The translations under genes were made by a program, and so were the position numbers. 64,000 bases of DNA from contig CM057230.1 of the NCBI GenBank assembly GCA_029891385.1, positions 49,641,414-49,705,413 on the forward strand, read 5' to 3'. The stretch comes from Erythroxylum novogranatense (taxonomy: Eukaryota > Streptophyta > Magnoliopsida > Malpighiales > Erythroxylaceae). Below, piece by piece: positions 1 through 13,203 of this stretch (positions are counted from its first letter, which is position 1; each line of letters starts with the position of its first letter). The notes under the pieces were generated by a model, which was not told the DNA's origin, ran no database searches, and saw only the letters and a program-made list of their open reading frames with translations.

Positions 1-601
1 TGCCAAGTTCTATGTTTTGCTTGAAAAACCCATTGAAAATTTTTCAATAAATTCTGAGAAAATTACAGAGGTCACTACATGTTCCCAACATGCTCCATGA
101 AGTTTTTCAGGATTTATTTCCATCAAAAATTCATTCAAACTCAGCAATAAAGCCAATGCAAAATCTGTGTTCCTTAACACAGCTATTCCCAGCAGCACAC
201 AATAAATTCTCAAATAAATAGTAAATCACCTCGAAAACATTTTTCCATCCACATAGACATTCATAAACATCTTGGGGACATGTAGGTGAAAGAAAATCCC
301 GAAAAACCATTTTTCTACAATTTATTCTCGAATTTATAGGCATGCCTGTTCAGTGAATGTGCACAAAGACAGCACCCAGCACATTAGGGAATAAATTAGC
401 AAAACCATATCAAATCACATTGATAAATTCCGGGCTTCCACAGACATATGCAACAACATTTTGTGAACATATCTGGGCAAGAAAATTTCGAAAACTATAT
501 CTCATACTGAATTCGAAATTCAACACATACAACATGCATCATCATCACAAGCTATAGCAACTCCGACCTAGTCATGGTTTCGTTGTTATATACGACACAA
601 G
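1..601 (-). mobile_element. Copia A, 5' leader of internal region (runs off left edge)
   Basis: By position this lies downstream of a tRNA-Met primer site and so belongs to the internal region of a minus-strand Ty1/copia element whose body continues beyond the left edge. It is AT-rich and no reading frame on the minus strand looks like Gag. That fits the long untranslated leader usual between primer site and gag in copia elements. Identity rests on the neighbouring primer site and LTR only. Confidence 0.55.
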
Positions 602-615
602 TGGCTCTAATACCA
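602..615 (-). other. Primer binding site of copia A (tRNA-Met type, one mismatch)
   Basis: The minus strand reads TGGTATTAGAGCCA, one base different from the initiator tRNA-Met complement TGGTATCAGAGCCA. It is separated from the LTR by a single base (616). It fixes the element as minus strand and the LTR to its right as the 5' LTR. The C-to-T change is a typical deamination. Confidence 0.75.
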
Positions 616-616
616 C

Positions 617-2471
617 TGTAGGAAAATCCCGGTGTGAGCATCACATGCCCACGGTGCGGAAAACAAAAAATTTTTGTTCCGGGACCTTCTCGAAAGCCAG
701 GATCCATGTGTATATATATAACAAACTCAAACCGAACGACCAAAGGAGACCGTCTCTAACGGTATCCACGCAGAGATCGGAGAACCTAACCGGGACAAAC
801 CCTTTGACCCAGGAATAGCTAGAATAAATTAAAGACTGCTAGATCTTACCTTTGTTCTATGGAGAGCTTGGAAAATGATGGAGGAACTTGAATAAAAGCT
901 CGAAGATGAAACCTTTGGAGAAGATGATCGATGATGGCTTGAGAGAGAGAAACTCTTTCTCTTCAAATCCTTAGGTTTTCTTTAAAACCCACGAAAATCA
1001 TCTCTTTTTTTAAAGAAAGAAACTCTTTTCTTCTCCTTTTAAACCAAGTCCAACGATCATTCTCCATCATCTTTCAAGTTTCTGTCTTTATTCATTTAAT
1101 GAAAGTGATGACTAAGCATGGAAATGGAAGGTTCCATTCCCTTTCCACGTTTTCAACATATATATATATATTAATTATTTATTTAATTAATTAATCATAT
1201 ATATATGTATATATATTACTGAGGTGGTCCAGTCACACTGGGGTCGGTCCTACCGGGTCCCGGTATGGGAAAAACCTCCGGAAACTTTTTTCAGCAATAT
1301 CGATGTCGCGATCTCATCGGGACATATCTCGATCTCATCGGGATCCAATTAATCCTGTTGCTCTCCATATATTGAAACTCTGTCCAAAACTATTTTACGA
1401 GTTCTCCGAGACACTCTTATGCGTGTGACCCATTAGGTTCCCGGTTATGTTGCCCACTTAGATTAACACTTAATCTAAGCAAGTCATGAGCGGTATCTAG
1501 CAACACATCATGACCCCCAATTAACCGGAAAGTAATTGGTTTGACGAATGAAGCTATATTCATCATGGACCATATCACGAACCTTTCCATAGACAATTAC
1601 CGTGCAATTCGTCCTTTCACCATCCTATACCCCACTTGGTTATGAGTATGGGCAATGTGTCAACTCTCACTAGACTGACTACGTCAAATCTAGTCCAAGT
1701 GATTTCAGTTCTTGTCCTGGGACTCATTACTTTATATGTCACTGAAGACACTCTTCACGACATACATACTCCGGCCAGAGATTTCTAAGTAATGACCCTG
1801 ACAAGAGGCCATGGGTATCATCTTCTGCTATCACAGAAGTGGTGAATCCTCTATTGGCTACTCAATTACCTTCGAATACCTCAAACTGTACTCAAGCACC
1901 ACCCTATGAGCGACCTCTCAAAGGCAACAAGGAATGGAGTCAAAGCACGAATCGGATATCAAGATATCCTCGAGCACCTCAAGTCTAAGGATACTTGCAC
2001 CATTGCTATGATGAGATTATCACTGACATTAGAATAGGACATCCATGTGATGATCTCATGGCAGGTCATCCAATGTACTTACTACCTCTAGTAAGCATCC
2101 ACATCTCAACCCTAAATATCTCATATTTACAGTTTCTGAGATCCACTGCTTGATAAAATCAAGGAGCATGAGATGTGTTAGTCTTTCCGGATTATCGATG
2201 TCCAGTCTCAGTAATCCTATGACTAGGGATAATTTAGATAATGACATAATTGCACATGATAGGAATCTCAGTAGTGTGACCACATCATAATTTCCTTCAT
2301 GCTATGTCATATATCATGGACTTCATTAATTTGATTACAGATCTATATCAGTTCATAAATAATGAACAACAAATTAATGAAATATGCCTTTCTTTATTTA
2401 TTTATAAAGACTGTACACAAATTTGTGCAAAATGCGCTAAAGGCGATTGCCTTTAGGGCACTACTCTAACA
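617..2471 (-). mobile_element. Copia A 5' LTR (about 1.86 kb)
   Basis: Read on the minus strand the segment begins TGTTAGAGTAGTGCCC and ends GGATTTTCCTACA, so it has TG...CA ends, and it abuts the primer site. Near its minus-strand start are a perfect 12-bp palindrome CACAAATTTGTG (2416-2427) and an 8-bp-stem hairpin CTAAAGGC-GATT-GCCTTTAG (2437-2456). A TA-rich stretch at 1160-1215 may include the promoter. It is inserted into the 3' LTR of gypsy 1: the next bases, CAAAA, occur uninterrupted in the intact gypsy 1 LTR (about 9716). The partner LTR is outside the window. Confidence 0.8.
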
Positions 2472-4863
2472 CAAAATACCTCCAAAAGATCCCCAGCTGA
2501 CAGACCTGTGGGCTATGCTCCTCTCGCCGGCACACACAGCAGGAGAGGACTCACTGACCGGAGCTAGAAGTCAAACTATCGCTGCCCTGAAAATAGTTGC
2601 AATTTGGGTGAGTTTGCGAAACTCAATGAGTAACCATCATCGATAGTTCACCCAACTCATGCATATACAGACAATCACATAATATCGCATATTATCACAT
2701 TCAAGAAATCACATGCAGTCAAATTTACCCTTATAAGGCGATTTGCCTTTCAAACAATTCACATGTAATCATTCATATATGCAATGTGCATGTGACTCTT
2801 TCATTTTCTTTCGTTGTTGTGACCGTGCGCCTGAGCTCATATACGTTGAGTCATAGGCTCTGTAAACATTGGGCTCAAAAGCCCTAATCCGTTGAGCGTA
2901 AAGCTCTGCAAATCGTTGGGCATGAAGCCCTGTGCGTTGAGCTTAAAGCTCTAAATACGGTGGCTACACCGGTCACAACTGTCTTTATCTGATCATACTG
3001 TTATGCATGTATGCACATGTCCACTTTACAATACATGCATCATATTAAAATCCCATATACCTAATTCTCACCATTTGAAATCAATTATGAACAATTTATG
3101 CACAATCAACACTTCTATATCACAGTCCAAATATCCCGAACACCCGTGGTCCGGAATCAATCAAATCAAACACATATAACCCGTCCTTAACTCCACATGG
3201 CATATTTGCATAAAATTAAACACATAAAGGTTGAGAAACCAACTAGGTTACTCACCTCAGAACTTCCGAAACTCTTTGCCGAAGTGCAGGAAGTCTCGCC
3301 ACGTCGATGATCGGCGATCCACTTGAGCCGCTATAACAATCAAAATATAAATAGCATTATAAATTGTACCAATTCTAATGTCCAATGATGCATATGAATC
3401 GAATCTGCATTTACTATACGTGTTATGACATTTTCGACACAAATCCAAATTTCCGATCTCAATTTCTAATTCCCAATTCATAATCTCCAAATTGAATTTA
3501 ATCCATAATCAATTGAATCATCAAATTCCTAAATCCCATTCTCTAAATCCTCCAATTTCAATTTTCAGCATTCCTCGCCAAGATCGATCCTTCGCCATGA
3601 CGAGTACCCATTCTCGCCACGTTAAGCGGCGTAACTAACTTCGCCTCGCATGGCGCCACGCGCGTCTCGTCACAAGGTACACACATCGTGCAGACGCGAT
3701 GTCGCCTCTCCCCTCGCCCGACGCGCTTTCACAAGACATCGAGGCGTCATGAAGCATTCTCTTTCGCCAGCGGTGTGTTCTTCAAGCGTCACAAGGCGTG
3801 CGACCATAAACACACCTTAAAACCGTAAAATCTCATATTCTCGACAGCAATCACCACCAAATTCAGGTTTTCTCCGCACAAATCACTCCTAAATAATTCC
3901 ATACATATCATACAACTAATTCTTAGTTTTTATTTCATCAAACAATCATTTTCCCCAAATCTAAACCCTAAAATCACCGAAAACCCTATCGAAACCCTAA
4001 CTCACAAATCCTTTAATATACCAACTAAATCATTCAAACAACTTTATAAATCAAATAATCAAACCATAAGAGACAAGATAGAAGTAACTTACTTGATTTA
4101 TAACCTCAAATCTTCAAGGATTTCTCAACTCCAAGATCATCGACACCCACGGCTATCACCAAATAAAATTCCATCAACTTCTTCTCTATTCTTTTCCAAG
4201 CCAAAGGAATGATCAATGACAAAAGAAGAAAGCAATTGGCACAAAGAAATCGAGTAGCAATCCAAAGAAAGAAGATCACGAAGAACAAGGAGAAAGCTTC
4301 GTGGAAGATAAAGATTTCAAAGGGTAAGGGTTTAAATATCAAAGGAACAAGGGCTTGTTTGGCTAATAGAATTTTCACCAGTCCAAATCCGAACAGCCTC
4401 AAACTAATTTCGAATTCTAATTTATCCCGAATTCCAATGACTAAACCCTAATTCCTCAATTCGAATTTCTAACCTGTCCAAGCCATTGGATAATCAATTT
4501 CGGAACTGAAAATCCAATTAACCAGTCATCGATCAATTTTCCGGTTCGGGCCTATTTCTCCGAAAATTCCATAAAAATTCCTATAAATCCTCAAAAATAG
4601 AAAACTAATTATCATATACTCCAATTTCATAATTCAACTTCCGAACATCCTTTTCTAATTCAGATTCAATCATAGAGCCTATTTTGACCTAATTCTCACA
4701 CATGACCTAATCATATCCAAATTCAAATTATCCAAATTAGGTCAGAAATATGTCATACATGTATGTACGTACAAATGCCAATTATACACAAATTCTATAA
4801 TGCATGCTCGTGTCAAATACGATGTAATGAATCGTATACATCCCATCGGTGACGGATGTTACA
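2472..4863 (-). mobile_element. Gypsy 1 (Tekay-type) 3' LTR, left end cut by copia A
   Basis: This is a second copy of the 9447-12087 LTR. Long blocks match almost exactly: the 2590-2800 hairpin and CATCATCGAT region, the 3990-4110 block, and 4200-4860. It ends at 4863 with GATGTTACA, which on the minus strand is TGTAACATCC. About 270 bp of the outer end is missing because copia A is inserted there; the remainder should lie left of the window. Differences from the partner LTR are concentrated in GC-rich stretches (for example 2520-2600, 2830-2960, 3590-3800), whereas AT-rich stretches are nearly identical. Confidence 0.85.
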
Positions 4864-4876
4864 ATTCTCCTCCTAA
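4864..4876 (-). other. Polypurine tract of gypsy 1
   Basis: The minus strand reads AGGAGGAGAAT immediately before TGTAACATCC of the 3' LTR. This is the plus-strand priming site of reverse transcription. The same AGGAGGGGAGA-type tract precedes the LTRs of gypsy 3 and the LARD. Confidence 0.75.
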
Positions 4877-7800
4877 TAAAAATTTCGTCCGAAATTTTCT
4901 TACTCGACCGATCAAACAGATGAGGATACTGTCTCCTCATGTGCTCCTCAGTTTCCCAAGTCGCCTCCTCAGATGAATGGTTCTTCCAAAGGACTTTCAC
5001 CAATGGAATAACCCGAGACCTCAACTGCTTGACCCGCGATCCAATAATCCGCACCGGCTCCTCAATATAACTCAAGTCACTGGCAATCTCTACCTCCTGA
5101 GCCGGAATCACATGAGTCGGGTCAGATCGATATCTCCGAAGTATGCTCACATGAAAGACGTCATGCAACTGAGACATCTCACTAGGCAAGGCTAATCTAT
5201 ACGCCAACGGTCCGATCCGCTCGGTAATCTCATACGGACCAATATACCGAGGACTCAACTTGTCCTTACGGCCAAATCTGAGAACTCCTCTCCACGGAGA
5301 CACTCTGAGGAACACTCTATCTCCCACAGCATACTCCATCTCTCTCCGATGCTGATCCACATAACTCTTCTACCTATCTTGAGCCGCCTTGATGCGACTC
5401 CGAATCAACTGTATCTTATCAACAGTGTCCTGGATCAGCTCGGGACCCTCTAACATCCTCATACCCTCTTCATCCCAGTAAAGAGAGGATCTACACGGTC
5501 TCCCATAGAGTGCCTCGTACGGTGCCATCCCAATGCTGCTCTGGTACTGATTATTATAAGCAAACTCCACCAGAGGCAAATACTAATCCCATACACCTCG
5601 AAACTCCAACACACAGGCTCTCAACATATCCTCAACAGTCTGAATAGTCTTCTCACTCTGCTCATCTGTCTGAGGATGAAACGTTGTGCTGAAGTTCAAC
5701 CTCGTACCCATAGCTGACTGTAGGCTCCTCCAGAACCTCGAAGTAAATCTGAGATCCCTATCTGACACTATTGAAACTGGGACCCCATGCAGTCGAACTA
5801 TCTCTGCTACATATTTTTGGGCCAACTGATCGAGGGTATTACTCTCCTCATCGGCAAAAGTGAGCCGATTTAGTCAATCGGTCCACTATGACCCAGATAG
5901 CATCACTCTGCCTCGGCGTCCTGGGCAACCCCATAATAAAATACATCGTAATACGCTCCCATTTCTACTCCGGAATGGGCAACGAATGCAATCTCCTGAC
6001 TGGGGCCTGGTGCTCAGCCTTAACCTGCTGGCACGTCAAACACCGAGAAACATACTCCGCCACATGCCTCTTCATACCCGGCCACCAGAAATGTAACTTA
6101 AGAGTGCGATACATCTTGGTGACACCAGGATGCATGGCATAAGCAGCCAAATGAGCCTCCTCCAAAATCTCCCGCCTCAAATCATTTATATCAGGAACAC
6201 ACAACCTCTGGCCCATCCACAGAGTACCATCCCTCAGCTCAAACTCAGACTGCCATCCTGATCTGACTCTATCCATCAGTCTCACCAATACCAGATCCCG
6301 ATCCTGAACTTTCCTGATCCGATCATGCAATACCGGCCTCAGCCTCAAAGTCGCAATCAGAGCTCCCTCCTGACTCAGATCCATCTGCACATTGAGAGCT
6401 CTCAACTGAACTAAGCACGGCAACCTCGAAACCTGAATCTGAGCTGCACTACCATGCGATCTCCTACTCAATGCATCAGCCACCACATTGGCCTTCCCTG
6501 GGTGGTACTCGATAGTGCAGTCGTAATCCTTAAATAGCTCTAACCATCTCCTCTGCCTCAGATTCAGCTCCGTGACTCGTAAGAAGTACCTCAAACTCTT
6601 ATGATCAGTGAAGATTTGGAACGTCTCCCCATACAGATAATGTCTCCAGATCTTCAGAGCAAATACAACTGCTGCTAACTCCAAGTCATGCAGGATAATT
6701 ACCTCATGGGCTCTCAATCGTCTCGAAGCGTCGCGATGACTCTCCCATGCCGCATCAACACGGCTAAACCTGCTGCGAATCATCATGAACACTCAAATCC
6801 TCCTGCTCCCGAAAGGGCTAACACCGGCGCCGTCGTCAACCGATGTATCAACTCATCGAAACTCCTCTAACACTCATCTGTCCAACTAAAGGCTACTCCC
6901 TTCCTCAGAAGTCTTGTCAAGGGGGCGGAGATCACTGAGAACCCCTCGACAAACCTCCGGTAATATCCGGCCAATCCGAGAAAACTCCTCAACTCTGACA
7001 CGTTCCTCGGAACCTCCCAACTCTTCACTGCCTCAATCTTGTGAGGATCCACCCGGATACCCTCACCAGACACGATATGACCTAGGAACACCACCTCATC
7101 CACCCAAAATTCACACTTGGTGAATTTGGCATACAACCGCCATCCTCATAATCTGCAACACTATCCTCAAATGCTCGCATGCCCCGCCTAGAACTCGAAT
7201 ACACCGTAATATCATCAATGAATACGATCACAAATTGATCCTGTATGGCTGAAAACCCTATTCATCAAGGCCATGAAGGTCGCCGGCATTAGTCAACCCA
7301 AACGGCATCACTAAGAACTCAGAATGTCCATACCGCTCTAAAAAGCGCTCTTAGGCACATCGGCCTCTGCGATCCTCAATCGATAATAACCGATCTCAAA
7401 TCCAACTTGGTGAACACCGAGCTCCCTGCAACTAATCAAATAAGTCATCGATCCTAGGCAAGGGTACTTATTCTTACAAGAACCGATTAAGTCATTATAG
7501 TCGATGCAAAGTCTCATAGTCCCGCCCTTCTTCTTCACAAACAACACCGAGCTCCCGGGTGAAACACTCCCGATGAACCCCTTATCCAATAACTCCCGGT
7601 CGAGCCTTAAGCTCCCTCGGTTCCACAAAGCCATCCTATACGAAGGTATCGATATAGAGCGATACCGAACGAGGTCTATCTCAACTCGCCTCCGATCCGT
7701 GGCAAAAACCCAGAACTCCTCGAAACACATCTAGGAACTCCCTAATCATAAGGACATCCTGCAACCTCTGCTGCACTCTAAAGTCCACCACATGCGCCAA

Positions 7801-7930
7801 ATAAGCCTCACAGCCACCTCTCATCAACCTCAAAGCACTCACAAACGAAATCATCCTGGCTGGCATCGCCGACTATCACCTCAAATACAATTTCTACCGA
7901 CCAGAGACTCAATACTACCTCCTTGGTATA
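4877..7930 (-). pseudogene. Gypsy 1 pol (RT-RNaseH-integrase-chromodomain), decayed
   Basis: Read from right to left, fragments follow the Ty3/gypsy order. Reverse transcriptase pieces are at 7870-7340 (with FVKKKGGTMRLCIDYNDL) and 7136-6867 ([21 protein letters not shown]). RNase H is at 6690-6480 ([30 protein letters not shown]). The integrase HHCC zinc finger is near 6130-6010 ([11 protein letters not shown]), the integrase core at 5825-5370 (VSDRDLRFTSRFW, YGRPCRS), then the integrase C-terminus. A chromodomain-like end is at about 5080-4900 (EEPVRIIGSRVKQLR, ATWETEEHMRRQYPHLF). The chromodomain and long LTRs place it in the chromoviruses, Tekay/Del type. Several frameshifts and stops separate the pieces, so it is not functional as read. 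Confidence 0.9.
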
Positions 7931-9428
7931 ACAATCTAAAATAGCCCTATGGGCGATGAGCCACCCATCCCAAAATTAAATCAATCTCTGAAGGGTAACA
8001 CAATCAAATCGGCACTCAATATCACTGAATCTACCCAATCGGGCATCCTCTGCCGATTCACCTAAAGCAAAGGTACTACCCAAAGGTGTACTCACCGCAA
8101 CCCATACCGTAACGCCTCCCTATCCACAACCAATCTACATGCCACATGCGTGCAATAAATGAATCGTGGACCTCGGATCTATCAATGCATACACCTCTAT
8201 ATCCGAGAGTAGAAGCAAACCCGCAACAACCTCGGGAGAATCTCGGCCTCTGCTGGTCATGGCATAGACCACGGCACAGGGGATCGCGCGCTCACCTCGT
8301 CCTCGGTCCCCACAAAGAATCTTCGCTTCTACCCTGCTCGCCGCCCCTAAATCCAGTCCACCGCCACGGCTCGCTACATCGTCGAGCTACTACCAGCTCT
8401 CCCACTAGCACGGTGATCAACTCCCAAAGTCAAAGGATAATTCCCATCATATGGTCCATCGAACCACAAGCTAAACAAGCTCTGCCACTCGCCAAAGACT
8501 TCCATCGTGCCTCTTATCACAATGTATACAGACCGGCAAAGCTCGACCTCGCCTCTCCGCCACCACTATCGCTACCACCGCCAATCTGTCCAAATCTCCT
8601 CTCGACCAAAACCCGATCGTCTCAATCCCCAAATGATCTAAACTCGCTCAAGGCTCGCTGCGTGCTCTACCGGAGCTACCCCGATCACATCGATCTCTTA
8701 CCTCCAGATCCTCGACCGGTCTCGGCTCCGCTTTAAGAGCCGCTTCAATCTCGACAAAGAATGATCTCATCTCCACAAAGGTACCCGTGTCCGATCGGGC
8801 TAACCAGCACGAATATCCAGATTCAGCCCTCCCTCAAATCTCCGCACCTATCAGCCTCGGAGGCAATCAAACGGATGCATACGCCGACGACTCATTAAAT
8901 CGACCTCATAATCATCACGCACATCGATCCCCGCCTCAACTCTAAAGTCCAGATCTTCATATCCAAATACTCCTTGGGCATAAAATTGTCTCGAAAGCCC
9001 TCGAAAAGTCAGCCAAGTCAACACACACGGCTGGTGGAACTACCCGAGATAGCCTTCCACCACCGATAAGTTTGACTCGAGCAAAGAAACAAGATAATCG
9101 AAGCGCCACTCAGTGGTCGCAATCCATCCGATCTAGACCCGCCGGTCCTTCCAACCAACCCTCACCAAGGGTCTCAGCCGCCAGAAATGACGACCGCCAC
9201 GCAGCGATCATACCTCCGCTCCGTCCTCATGGGAACTACCGGAGGCTACTCCTCAAACATCGGCACAGAAGACTCCCTACTCGCTCCGACTGATCCTTGG
9301 TCAGCTGGTTGATCAACTTGATCACCAAAAATGGATGACCTATAATAAAGTCACAAATCTGATCAATTTCTTGCCTTTCGTACGAAATTCAAGCCTAAAA
9401 TATACTATACCCAAAAGATGCCAAACCA
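7931..9428 (-). pseudogene. Gypsy 1 gag and protease region, heavily decayed
   Basis: No long frame survives, but two landmarks can be read on the minus strand. Near 8550-8420 is a zinc-knuckle remnant (PVCIHCDKRHDG, followed after a shift by a CGSMDH-like piece). Near 8240-8140 is a protease remnant (VYALIDPRSTIHLLH, where active families have D-P/T-G-S/A-T-H-S-F). The rest is a string of short frames broken by many 1-2 base gaps. It lies between the primer site and pol, as expected. The unusually high indel density in this GC-rich stretch could be decay or consensus error. Confidence 0.6.
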
Positions 9429-9441
9429 TGCTCTGATACCA
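9429..9441 (-). other. Primer binding site of gypsy 1 (tRNA-Met)
   Basis: The minus strand reads TGGTATCAGAGCA, matching initiator tRNA-Met at 12 or 13 bases, five bases inside the 5' LTR. It marks the start of first-strand synthesis and confirms minus-strand orientation. Confidence 0.85.
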
Positions 9442-9446
9442 CCTAA

Positions 9447-12087
9447 TGTAGCGCCCCCTCACCGTAGAGTATACACCGGGTCGCCCGTAGGTCGTACCAA
9501 TGCACAACCTACGACGAGGGTGCACTACCAAACTATCATTTCTATAACCTCATGGCATCCATACAAAGAAAGCAGTAATATCAAATTCGCTAGAATTTAA
9601 AACCAAAAGATTCATTTCCATTCATTCAAGAAACCGTCAATACATCATCAGTCGTATATCTATACATCTGTACAACCCAAAAAGGACTAACATAGCTCCT
9701 ACATAAGTCATCCACAAAATAATCCCAAAAGATCCCCAGCTGACAGACCTGTGGGCCATGCTCCTCTCGCCAAGACACACAAATAGAGAGGTCTCACCGA
9801 CCGAGCTAGAAGTCAAACTATCATTGCCTCGAAAATAGTCGCAATTTGGGTGAGTTTATAAACTCAATGAGTAACCATCATCGATGGTTCACCCAACTCA
9901 TGCATATACGCACAATCACATAATATCGCATATTATCACATTCAAGAAATCACATGCAACAAATTTACCCTTATAAGGCGATTTGCCTTTCACACAATTC
10001 ACATGTAATCATTCATATATGCAATGTGCATGTGACTCTTTCATTTTCTTTCGTTGTTGTGACCGTATACCGAGCTCATATACGCTTGAGCCATAGGCTC
10101 AAAACATTGGGCTCAAAACCCTAATCCGCTGAGCGTAAAGCTCAGAAATCGTTGGGCATGAAGCTCGTGCGCTGAGCTTAAAGCTCTAAATACGGTGGCT
10201 ACACCGTCACAACTGCTTTATCGATCATATCATTATGCATGTATGCACATGTCCACTTTACAATACATGCATCATATTAAAATCCCATATACCTAATTCT
10301 CACCATTTGAAATCAATTATGAACAATTTATGCACAATCAACACTTCTATATCACGGTCCAAATATCCCAACACCGTGGTCCTAATCAATCAAATCAAAC
10401 ACATATAACCCGTCCTTAACTCCATACGGCATATTTGCATAAAATTAAACACATAAAGGTTGAGAAACCAACTAGGTTACTCACCTCGTAACTTCCGAAG
10501 CATCGCCGGAAGTCTCGCCACGTCGATGATCGGCGATCCACTTGAGCCGCTATAACAATCAAAATATAAATAGCATTATAAATTGTACCAATTCTAATGT
10601 CCAATGATGCATATGAATCGAATAATGTACGTACTATACGTGTTATGACATTTCCGACACAAATCCAAATTTCCCGATCTCAATTTCTAATTCCCGAATT
10701 CATAATCTCCAAATTGAATTTAATCCATAATCAATTGAATCATCAAATTCCTAAATCCCATTCTCTAAATCCTCCAATTTCAATTTTTCAGCATTCCTCG
10801 CCGCGGCATCAGATCCTTCGCCGCAATGAGTACCCATTTCTAGCCACGTTCGCCGCGGCGTAACTCGCCTCGCCGCGGCGCCTCACGCGTCTCTCGTCGT
10901 GGCGTACACACGCGTACGTTGTGACGTGCGCCTCTCCTCCTCGCCAAGCTTGCCTTCCGTAGCGTTGGGCGTCGAAGCATTCTGCTCGCCATGGCGTGTT
11001 CTTCAGCAGCGTCACAAGTGCGACCATAAACACGCCTAGAAAACCCATAAAATCTCAGATTCTCGACAGCAATCACCACCAAATTCAGGTTTTCTCCTCA
11101 CAAATCACTCCTAAATAATTCCATACATATCACAACTAATTCTTAGCTTTTATTTCATCAAACAATCATTTTCCCCAAATCTAAACCCTAAAATCACCGA
11201 AAACCCCTATCGGAAACCCTAACTCACAAATCCTTTAATATACCAACTAAATCATTCAAACAACTTTATAAATCAAATAATCAAACCATAAGAGACAAGA
11301 TAGAAGTAACTTACTTGATTTATAACCTCAAATCTTCAAGGATTTCTCAACTCCAAGATCATCGACACCCACGGCTATCACCAAATAAAATTCCATCAAC
11401 TTCTTCTCTATTCTTTTCCAAGCCAAAGGAATGATCAATGACAAAAGAAGGAAGCAATTGGCACAAAGAAATCGAGTAGCAATCCAAAGAAAGAAGATCA
11501 CGAAGAAGAAGGAGAAAGCTTCGTGGAAGATAAAGATTTCAAAGGGTAAGGGTTTAAATATCAAAGGAACAAGGGCTTGTTTGGCTAATAGAATTTCCAC
11601 CAGTCCAAATCCGAACAGCCTCAAACTAATTTCGAATTCTAATTTCTCCCGAATTCCAATGACTAAACCTTAATTCCTCAATTCGAATTTCTAACTTGTC
11701 CAAGCCATTGGATAATCAATTTCGGAACTGAAAATCCAATTAACTAGTCATCGATCAATTTTCCGGTCTGGGCCTATTTCTCCGGAAATTTCAGAAAAAT
11801 TCCTATAAATCCTCAAAAATAGAAAATTAATTATCATATACTCCAATTTCATAATTCAACTTCCTAACATCCTTTTCTAATTCAGATTCAATCATAGAGC
11901 CTATTTTGACCAAATTCTCACACATGACCTAATCATATCCAAATTCAAATTATCCAAATTAGGTCGGAAATATGTCATACATGTATGTACGTACAAATGC
12001 CAATTATACACAAATTCTATAATGCATGCTCGTGCCAAATACGTATGCAATGAACTGTACACATCCCATCGGTGACGGGATGTTACA
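9447..12087 (-). mobile_element. Gypsy 1 5' LTR (2.64 kb)
   Basis: The minus strand begins TGTAACATCCCGTCACCGATGGG (12087 leftwards) and ends GGGGGCGCTACA (9447), with the primer site next to it. It contains GTGAGTTTATAAACTCAATGAG and ACCATCATCGATGGT (9890-ish), and a ladder of short hairpins (about 10070-10211), both shared with the LARD and gypsy 3 LTRs. It joins copia B protease sequence at 12088, so gypsy 1 inserted into copia B. The 12-base GTCACCGATGGGATGT start is shared with the LARD LTR. Confidence 0.85.
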
Positions 12088-12420
12088 ATCATTCTCTAAA
12101 CAAGCAAAAGAAATAATGTTCCTACTCATAGTAGGTACATAATAACAATTCTTAAGTTCCAAAATGAGTCCAGTAGGCAAAATCAGATCATAAGTCCCCA
12201 CGGATAAAGCAAACTCTTGCTCCATTTTTCACGCAGCAGTCGATCTCACCGACATCAATCTTCTAGTCCTTCTTAGACTCGCACATTAGTACAAATGTGA
12301 GTTGCAGCTCCGTATCTAATACCCAAGATGCGTATGAGTAAACCGATTTCTATAACAAACATACCAAGAAGTAGCCGACTATTCTTCTTCTCTTTTAGCT
12401 CTTCCAAATAGAGTTTGCGG
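12088..12420 (-). pseudogene. Copia B protease / pre-integrase fragment, cut by gypsy 1
   Basis: On the minus strand the pieces read ATHICTNV (where active copia proteases have D-T/S-G upstream), then MEQEFALSVGTYDLILPTGL and ELKNCYYVPTMSRNIISFAC. This is the usual order of protease followed by the conserved N-N-C-Y-Y-V-P...SRNIIS block before the GAG-pre-integrase domain. The frame is interrupted by at least one stop and shift. Sequence stops at the gypsy 1 LTR, and the rest of copia B pol should lie to the left, outside the window. Confidence 0.75.
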
Positions 12421-13203
12421 TTCCTTTTCCAATGACCGTGTTCATTGCGAAGAAAGCAAACTCCTCCTTGGGTGCCTTAGTCTTAGCTTTGGGCTTGGGC
12501 TTGGACTTAGACTTGGGTACTTTACCTTTGTCCTTTGTTGTGCCCTTCTTCTTGAAACCTTTTCCCTTTTGAACCACAAGAACTTCATTGGTGGTCTTAA
12601 CCTTTCCCTTTAAGTTCATCGAAGATTTTCATCATCCCATGCAATTCATCAATGGACTTCTCCATATTATGCATGTTGTATTTAAGAATGAACGATCATA
12701 GTCATCATCAACGATGCTAGAATAACATCGCCACCAATTCTTGACTAACAGTGCACTAATTTCTCAAGATGATGAATGTAACTCTTCATCTTGAGAACAT
12801 GAGCACTCACGGGTGTGCCAAGAGTCATCTTGCATGAATTCAATGCCTTAGTGGTTCTAAACCTCTCTTGGCGTGCTTGCTCTTGAAACATAGTTTTCAG
12901 TTGAGCAAGCATGTCATAGGCCTCCATTTCCTCTAAATCATTCTGAAGGTCAGAGATCATGGCGCCTAACATAAGGCATGACACATCCATAAAGTCATTG
13001 ATATGCTTCGTGTAAGCATCCTTTTGAGCCTTAGGTGCATTTGCTGGTGGTTCCTCAGGGATGGGCTCTTCTATGAAATAAAGCTTTCTTTCTTGCTTGA
13101 GAACAATTCTCAAGTTCCTATACCAATCTAGGAAATTTGTTCCATTAAGCTTTTCTTTCTCCAGGATAGATCGCATGGAAAGGTTGGTGGATGGAGTAGC
13201 CAT
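12421..13203 (-). pseudogene. Copia B gag, decayed
   Basis: A start at 13203 opens 152 codons beginning MATPSTNLSMRSILEKEKLN, followed by NFLDWYRNLRIVLKQERKL. This is the N-W...L...L pattern of the UBN2-type Gag of Ty1/copia elements. After a stop at about 12745 the frame resumes as a lysine-rich linker (12619-12395, KGKGFKKKGTTKDKGKVPK) of the kind that precedes the zinc knuckle and protease. The knuckle is not readable as CX2CX4HX4C. Gag would form the cytoplasmic virus-like particle; this copy is broken. Confidence 0.8.

Noticed and set aside
4106..4451. Frames of 80-98 codons in the gypsy 1 LTRs (repeated at 11328-11673)
   Set aside because: They occur in both LTR copies simply because the LTRs are identical there; composition is low and no motif is seen.
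8146..8736. 196-codon plus-strand frame in gypsy 1
   Set aside because: It is antisense to decayed gag/protease and rich in Pro, Ser and Arg from the complementary coding bias.
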